Shown: positions 1 to 10,000 of the stretch, one piece after another
Numbering within the stretch: position 1 is the stretch's first letter
Layout of the letters: each line of letters begins with the position of its first letter
NCBI GenBank assembly: GCA_002005505.1
Contig: KV908391.1
Coordinates: forward strand, 65,918 to 75,917
Origin: Botryococcus braunii
Lineage: Eukaryota; Chlorophyta; Trebouxiophyceae
Reading direction: 5' to 3'
Length of the DNA: 10,000 bases
The notes under the pieces: model-generated
What the model was told of the DNA's origin: nothing
Databases searched by the model: none
The model's input: only the letters and a program-made list of their open reading frames with translations
Made by a program: the position numbers and the translations under genes

Positions 1-142
1 AATAGAGCTTAAAACAAAATTGCTGATGATATGCTACTGCATTATTAATAAACTCTCTGCACTTAAATCATAGGTGCTTTGAATGCTCTGGAATGACTGC
101 AGCCAATGAGAGGCCTCTACTTACTTTGGCCACTGTTTTCAG

Positions 143-276
143 TACTTACTTACATGCAGCCGCACCTCTCCATCGGCTTTTCTCAAACTTCGACGTTTGA
201 CATTTGCCTTGGAATATCTCGACCATAGTCTTGCGATATGGAGGCATACTGCCTGCCTGCACGCGCCCGCTTATCT
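143..276 (+). CDS. Possible additional upstream exon (weak)
   Basis: A good acceptor (cactgttttcag) ends at 142. The following frame is open and reads plausibly ([20 protein letters not shown] in its middle). A GT at 277-278 would leave two bases (CT), which exactly complete the first base of the 557 exon to CTG (Leu). The donor would therefore sit at the first repeat of the GT microsatellite. Another plus frame and the minus strand are also open over part of this stretch, so the call rests on phase and the acceptor only. Positions 1-142 show nothing I can name. Confidence 0.25.
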
Positions 277-509
<233 letters not shown>

Positions 510-556
510 ACTTCCGCTGAGCGCTGTAGTTCTGACATACACGGTGGTTGTTGCAG

Positions 557-6952
<6,396 letters not shown>

Positions 6953-7170
6953 ACGGGATTAGTCGGGGGCCACGAGTCGCGGCCCGCGACTCGCTCCCGC
7001 GACTCGGTCCCGTGACGCCCAATCGGTTGGTCTCCGCGCCGGAAATCAAATATCAATGCGAGGTTGCGTCCGGATCACTTATCAACTCGAGGGTCCGTGG
7101 GTATCAGTTTGCAATGCCAGGGTGCGTGGGTTGCAATTATCAATGCCAGGCTCAGGTTTCAATCATGATG
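6953..7170 (+). other. 3' flank: GC-rich palindrome and ~30-bp repeat
   Basis: A perfect 19-bp palindrome (gagtcgcggcccgcgactc, one-base centre) lies at 6974-6992, followed by two more cccgYgac-type boxes to about 7016. From about 7049 to 7160 a ~30-bp unit containing tatcaatgc-agg-tgcgt recurs about 3.5 times. No AATAAA-like poly(A) signal is visible, so the transcript end is not placed. Confidence 0.6.
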
Positions 7171-7224
7171 GGCCCCCTTGATTGCTCCCTCGGCCGTGGA
7201 TGCCTGACTTCTGCTGCTGTTGTC

Positions 7225-7272
7225 GATATAAAACAGTCGCCAGTCACCCAGTCAGTCGCCAGTCACCCAGCA
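7225..7272 (+). promoter_or_regulatory. TATA-like element beside a 19-bp direct repeat (weak)
   Basis: The sequence gatataaaac at 7225-7234 resembles a TATA box. It is followed by two direct copies of cagtcgccagtcacccagt starting at 7234 and 7253. A CCAAT-like cccaatcgg lies about 200 bp upstream at 7018. No convincing first exon follows, so a promoter for the downstream gene is only a possibility. Confidence 0.2.
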
Positions 7273-7505
7273 GGACGCTGTTGTTGGGTTAAAAGGCACC
7301 GACCGCAACGGCAAAGGTGGTGTTCTGATCAAGCCAAGGAAACCTGAGTCCTGAATGTTCTCAAGCTTAAGAAGTCCTCAAGCAGTCCTCAAGCTTGAGA
7401 GACGAAGAGCAGTGGCGCCCTGGCCTTTCGGCGCTATTGCAAGCCTGGCTCGGATGGTTGAAAGAGAAAAGGGGCTGGAAGTTTGGGGGTGGGGGGTGGG
7501 GGCTG

Positions 7506-7925
7506 CTTGAATCAGGACTGCCTTTCGCATGTGGTTAGGAAAAGAGAGAGACGGGGGGCCCATTGCCTGGGTTGAAGCACGAGCGCCTCGCCCGCGTGTG
7601 GTTTTAAAAGAAAAGAGAGAGGCGGGTGCACTTCATAGCTTGAAGCAGGACTGCCTTGCCTGCCTTGGTTGAATAAGATAGAGACGGGGGGCGTTGGCGG
7701 CTTGGGGCACCACTCCCTTGCGTATCTGTTCCAAAGAGAGTGAGCGAGCAGGGCACCCCCTAGCTTGAAGCACGACTGGCTGGTGCATCTGGTTGAACAG
7801 CGAGAGATGGAGCCACTGCGAGGCCCGATGCAGGACTGCCTTGCAGGCTTGGTTGAAACAGAGAGAGAGGGAGGGGGGGGAGGGGGAGAGGCATCGCCTA
7901 GCTTCAAGCAGGAGTGCCCTGCGTG
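7506..7925. repeat. Degenerate ~60-78-bp minisatellite, seven copies
   Basis: The motif cttgaagcaggactgcc with variants starts at 7506, 7571, 7639, 7701, 7764, 7824 and 7902. Each copy is followed by a ggttgaa box, a purine-rich gagagag box and a ggggg/catc box. Periods of 60 and 63 keep the minus-strand frame partly open, giving a roughly 21-residue repeat. I do not call this a gene. Confidence 0.85.
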
Positions 7926-9090
7926 AATAGTTGTGCATTCGCATGACAGACATGCTTTCAGGCCAAATGGCAATTTGCACCCGTCTTTCTCTTTGTTCAA
8001 CCACACTCGCACAAGGCTGTCCTGAGAGAGACCGAGGCCCATGGCTAAATCCCCTTAGCTTTTTCGCCATAGCTCATTTTGCCATAACGCAATTGCAACA
8101 GCCGAATTGCCATAGCATCATTGTCATGGCTGGATTTGCCTCGGCGTAAATGCACTGCTGCGCTGTGGTTGCACAAGTTGGAACTTTCAAACGCCATTGC
8201 ACTGAAAACTGTCCTTCAGATGAAAAGTGAAAGCATGTGGTGAATCACAAATCATACAGCTCATCTTTGCAGGAAAGCGACTCCAGCAGGGGAAGGTTGG
8301 TAAGCGCTGTGTTTTTGCAAACGGAGACCTTGTGTGAAGATTTTCCAAGGTTTTGGATAGAGATGGATAGAGATGTACACATGGAAAGGGCTACGCGCTT
8401 CCCCATACAGAAGCGCACGTCCCCTATTATGGGTATTGGGGTTCAAGCGGCTTTTCCCGCCTTCATCCGACGCCCGGTTTTGGTAGAGGAGAACGGTGAA
8501 GGCGGAAAGCCTTTTGGGGGGCAGAGTAACGAGTCACGGGTTTTTTTCCCTCCCCCTTTTTTGTTGTGTCCCCAACTGTGCAGTGTGGGTGCTGCGACCA
8601 GCCAAAAGCACCGACAGTGTATGAGTTACTTTGAATTGTGTGGCACGTCTTGCTTTATGCAGCTCTTATAAGGGGCCCCTTGCTTTGGGGCATGCCTAAT
8701 TATGGGGCCCTGATGGGGTGTTGCATGGGGGTCTGTGAGGAGTGCAGCAAGCGGCATAAGGGCAAATGCCTTTCAGTAATACAGATTGTACAAACAATGG
8801 CTTTGTGGCAACTGTGCCTCATGTGCTTAAACAGCCAGTGGCAACGACTTTGAGCGTATTTGCATTGTAGAATGCTTTGTGGCATTGTGCGTCATTGTGC
8901 CTGATCGGGCCAAGTGACAAAAAATTCAGCGCACTTGCATCTGGCCTTATTGGGGGGCTGCCAAGCCAAGGCACAGATGCGTGCCCCCTTGTGGAAATGT
9001 TTAAACAACAAATTTGTTGGGCTCCTGAGAGAGGTAGACCACCCTGCGGTGTGTATTTGAAATGCCTTTTCTTATATTTCCCCCCATAAC
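7926..9090. other. No defensible gene; short local repeats
   Basis: Positions 8055-8140 carry loose repeats of gccata-like boxes. Positions 8353-8374 have a doubled ggatagagat. The rest is mixed single-copy sequence. One acceptor-like site with a long pyrimidine tract (tgtccccaactgtgcag ending at 8583) is notable and could precede a small exon of a downstream gene, but its end cannot be set. Confidence 0.4.
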
Positions 9091-9091
9091 A

Positions 9092-9422
9092 CTCCCGGAG
9101 TTGTCTTTGCCGGCTTGTTTCTGCCTCTTTTTTAGGTCGTTTGGGGAGGGGGAGGGGGTTGGACGATCCACATAACATCTCCATCTTGGGGGATCCTTAT
9201 GTGTATGTCTGTGTGCGAGGATGTTTGCATGTGCGAACATAGACCGTTGCGCAACTTGCATGTGCATGCGCCGGAGTTGTTTTTGCTGTCTTGTTTTTTC
9301 CCCTTTTTTTGGTTCTTTTGGGGAGGGGGAGGGGGTTGGAGGATCCACATAACATCTCCATCTTGGGGGATCTTTATGTGTATGCCTGTGTGCGAGGATG
9401 TGTGCATGTGCGAGCATAGACA
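9092..9422. repeat. 177-bp tandem duplication
   Basis: Anchors ccggagttgt at 9095 and 9271, gatccacataacatctccat at 9165 and 9342, and the following gtgtgcgaggatgt and gcatgtgcga boxes recur about 176-177 bp apart. The two copies differ by scattered substitutions and small indels in the T-rich and G-rich parts. The minus-strand open frame here repeats the same peptide twice and is a by-product. Confidence 0.92.
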
Positions 9423-9696
9423 GGTAGGTCACGCAATATGCGTGGGAAACGAATGTATGTGTGCTTGAGAGGGTACACTTACAAGCAATGAACCCGGGTG
9501 TGTACTCGTGCAAGGCATATGCATGACCTGCATGTGCTGTTGAATGAATCACGCACCCACGCGTACCACAGGTACTACCTATGCGGTATACCTTACATAA
9601 GGACAGTTTTGCTAGTTTTGCCAAGGGTAGGGAGTATGAATATATCATGCAATAGCTGGGCTTGAGGCTCAATTAATGGTCATGCCATCTGTGCAG

Positions 9697-9864
9697 GCCG
9701 TTACCAAGATATGGAAAACAGGAAGTCCGGGTCAGTTGAAGCTGTATCAACTCACCTGCGTTTGTACGATGGAATGAGAAAGTGGCTGTGGAAGTTCGGT
9801 ACACCATGTGACTGCCTGCCACCCATGTCACTCTTGTTTGGGACGGAATTCCGCCCCAAACAAG
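9697..9864 (+). CDS. Orphan exon of a probable second gene, continuing beyond the window
   Basis: The acceptor catctgtgcag ends at 9696; the donor CAAG|gtagga follows 9864. With two leading bases (GC) and one trailing base (G) the exon holds 55 codons: RYQDMENRKSGSVEAVSTHL, RLYDGMRKWLWKFGTPCDCL and PPMSLLFGTEFRPKQ. The other two plus frames hit stops. The mix of charged, aromatic and Cys residues reads like genuine protein, but I recognise no family. It cannot follow exon 8 of the membrane-protein gene in this frame. An in-frame ATG at 9711 could also make it a first coding exon. Confidence 0.5.
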
Positions 9865-10000
9865 GTAGGATAGGGCATGTTTAGGGAGGCAAAAACGAGG
9901 TAATACATGCCGTTTTCCAATCGCTATATATACCTAGTGTGTGCCTAGCCAAATATATATACATATGTGTATGGCTACGTTTACACATGGGTAACGACCA
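9865..10000 (+). other. Probable intron start after the orphan exon
   Basis: After the gtagga donor the sequence becomes AT-rich with tata-type dinucleotides (ctatatatacc, aatatatatacatatg). No coding frame or acceptor is convincing before the window ends. Confidence 0.35.

Noticed and set aside
7012..7347. Plus-strand open frame after the stop codon
   Set aside because: It spans two small tandem repeats and a TATA-like site, has odd composition and shows no splice support.
8237..8671. Plus-strand open frame of 144 codons
   Set aside because: Codon pattern and composition are not convincing, it contains a T/C-run, and a pyrimidine-rich acceptor-like site lies within it.
9001..9672. Minus-strand open frame of 223 codons
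   Set aside because: It covers the 177-bp duplication and encodes the same peptide twice; the upstream part is Thr/His/Ala-rich and has no supporting signals.

Overview
The window is nuclear DNA from an intron-rich eukaryote. It shows no operons, prokaryotic ribosome-binding sites or recognisable RNA genes. Short exons (55-449 bp) lie between introns of 0.3-1.3 kb that are packed with micro- and minisatellites. The algal or plant style of the membrane protein and the extreme repeat load suggest a large algal or streptophyte genome. A charophyte such as Chara is my best guess, but this is inference from style, not from a database match.

The main content is one plus-strand gene that I assembled by eye from splice sites and reading phase. 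Eight exons (557-721, 1383-1831, 2536-2690, 3273-3421, 4736-4801, 5499-5553, 5856-5939, 6704-6952) join with consistent phase into 456 codons and a TAA stop at 6950-6952. The gene is 5'-incomplete in this model; a weak candidate for one more exon upstream is 143-276. The product has an N-terminal part with no recognised domain, a long low-complexity linker encoded by exon 2, a charged helical stretch in exon 3, and then about five or six hydrophobic segments from exons 4-8. It looks like a polytopic membrane protein of unknown function. Intron 3 seems to use a non-canonical GC-AG boundary.

Almost every non-coding stretch has its own unrelated tandem repeat. Intron 1 has 72-bp and 24-bp repeats. 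Intron 2 has a pyrimidine tract and an ~83-bp repeat whose last unit runs into exon 3. Intron 3 has a polypurine tract with a 224-bp duplication. Intron 4 has a 29/58-bp array directly followed by a 40-bp array. Intron 5 has C16, CAG/GAT triplets and a G-quadruplex motif. Intron 6 has CA repeats. Intron 7 has CA, CG and TG tracts that can fold back, plus a 19-20-bp repeat before the last acceptor.

Downstream of the stop codon (6953-9696) there is a 19-bp palindrome, several small minisatellites (about 30, 19 and 60-78 bp periods) and a 177-bp tandem duplication, with no gene I can defend. At 9697-9864 a clean 168-bp exon-like segment with good splice signals probably belongs to a second plus-strand gene that continues past the window end. 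No mobile element, tRNA, rRNA or CRISPR array is supported.
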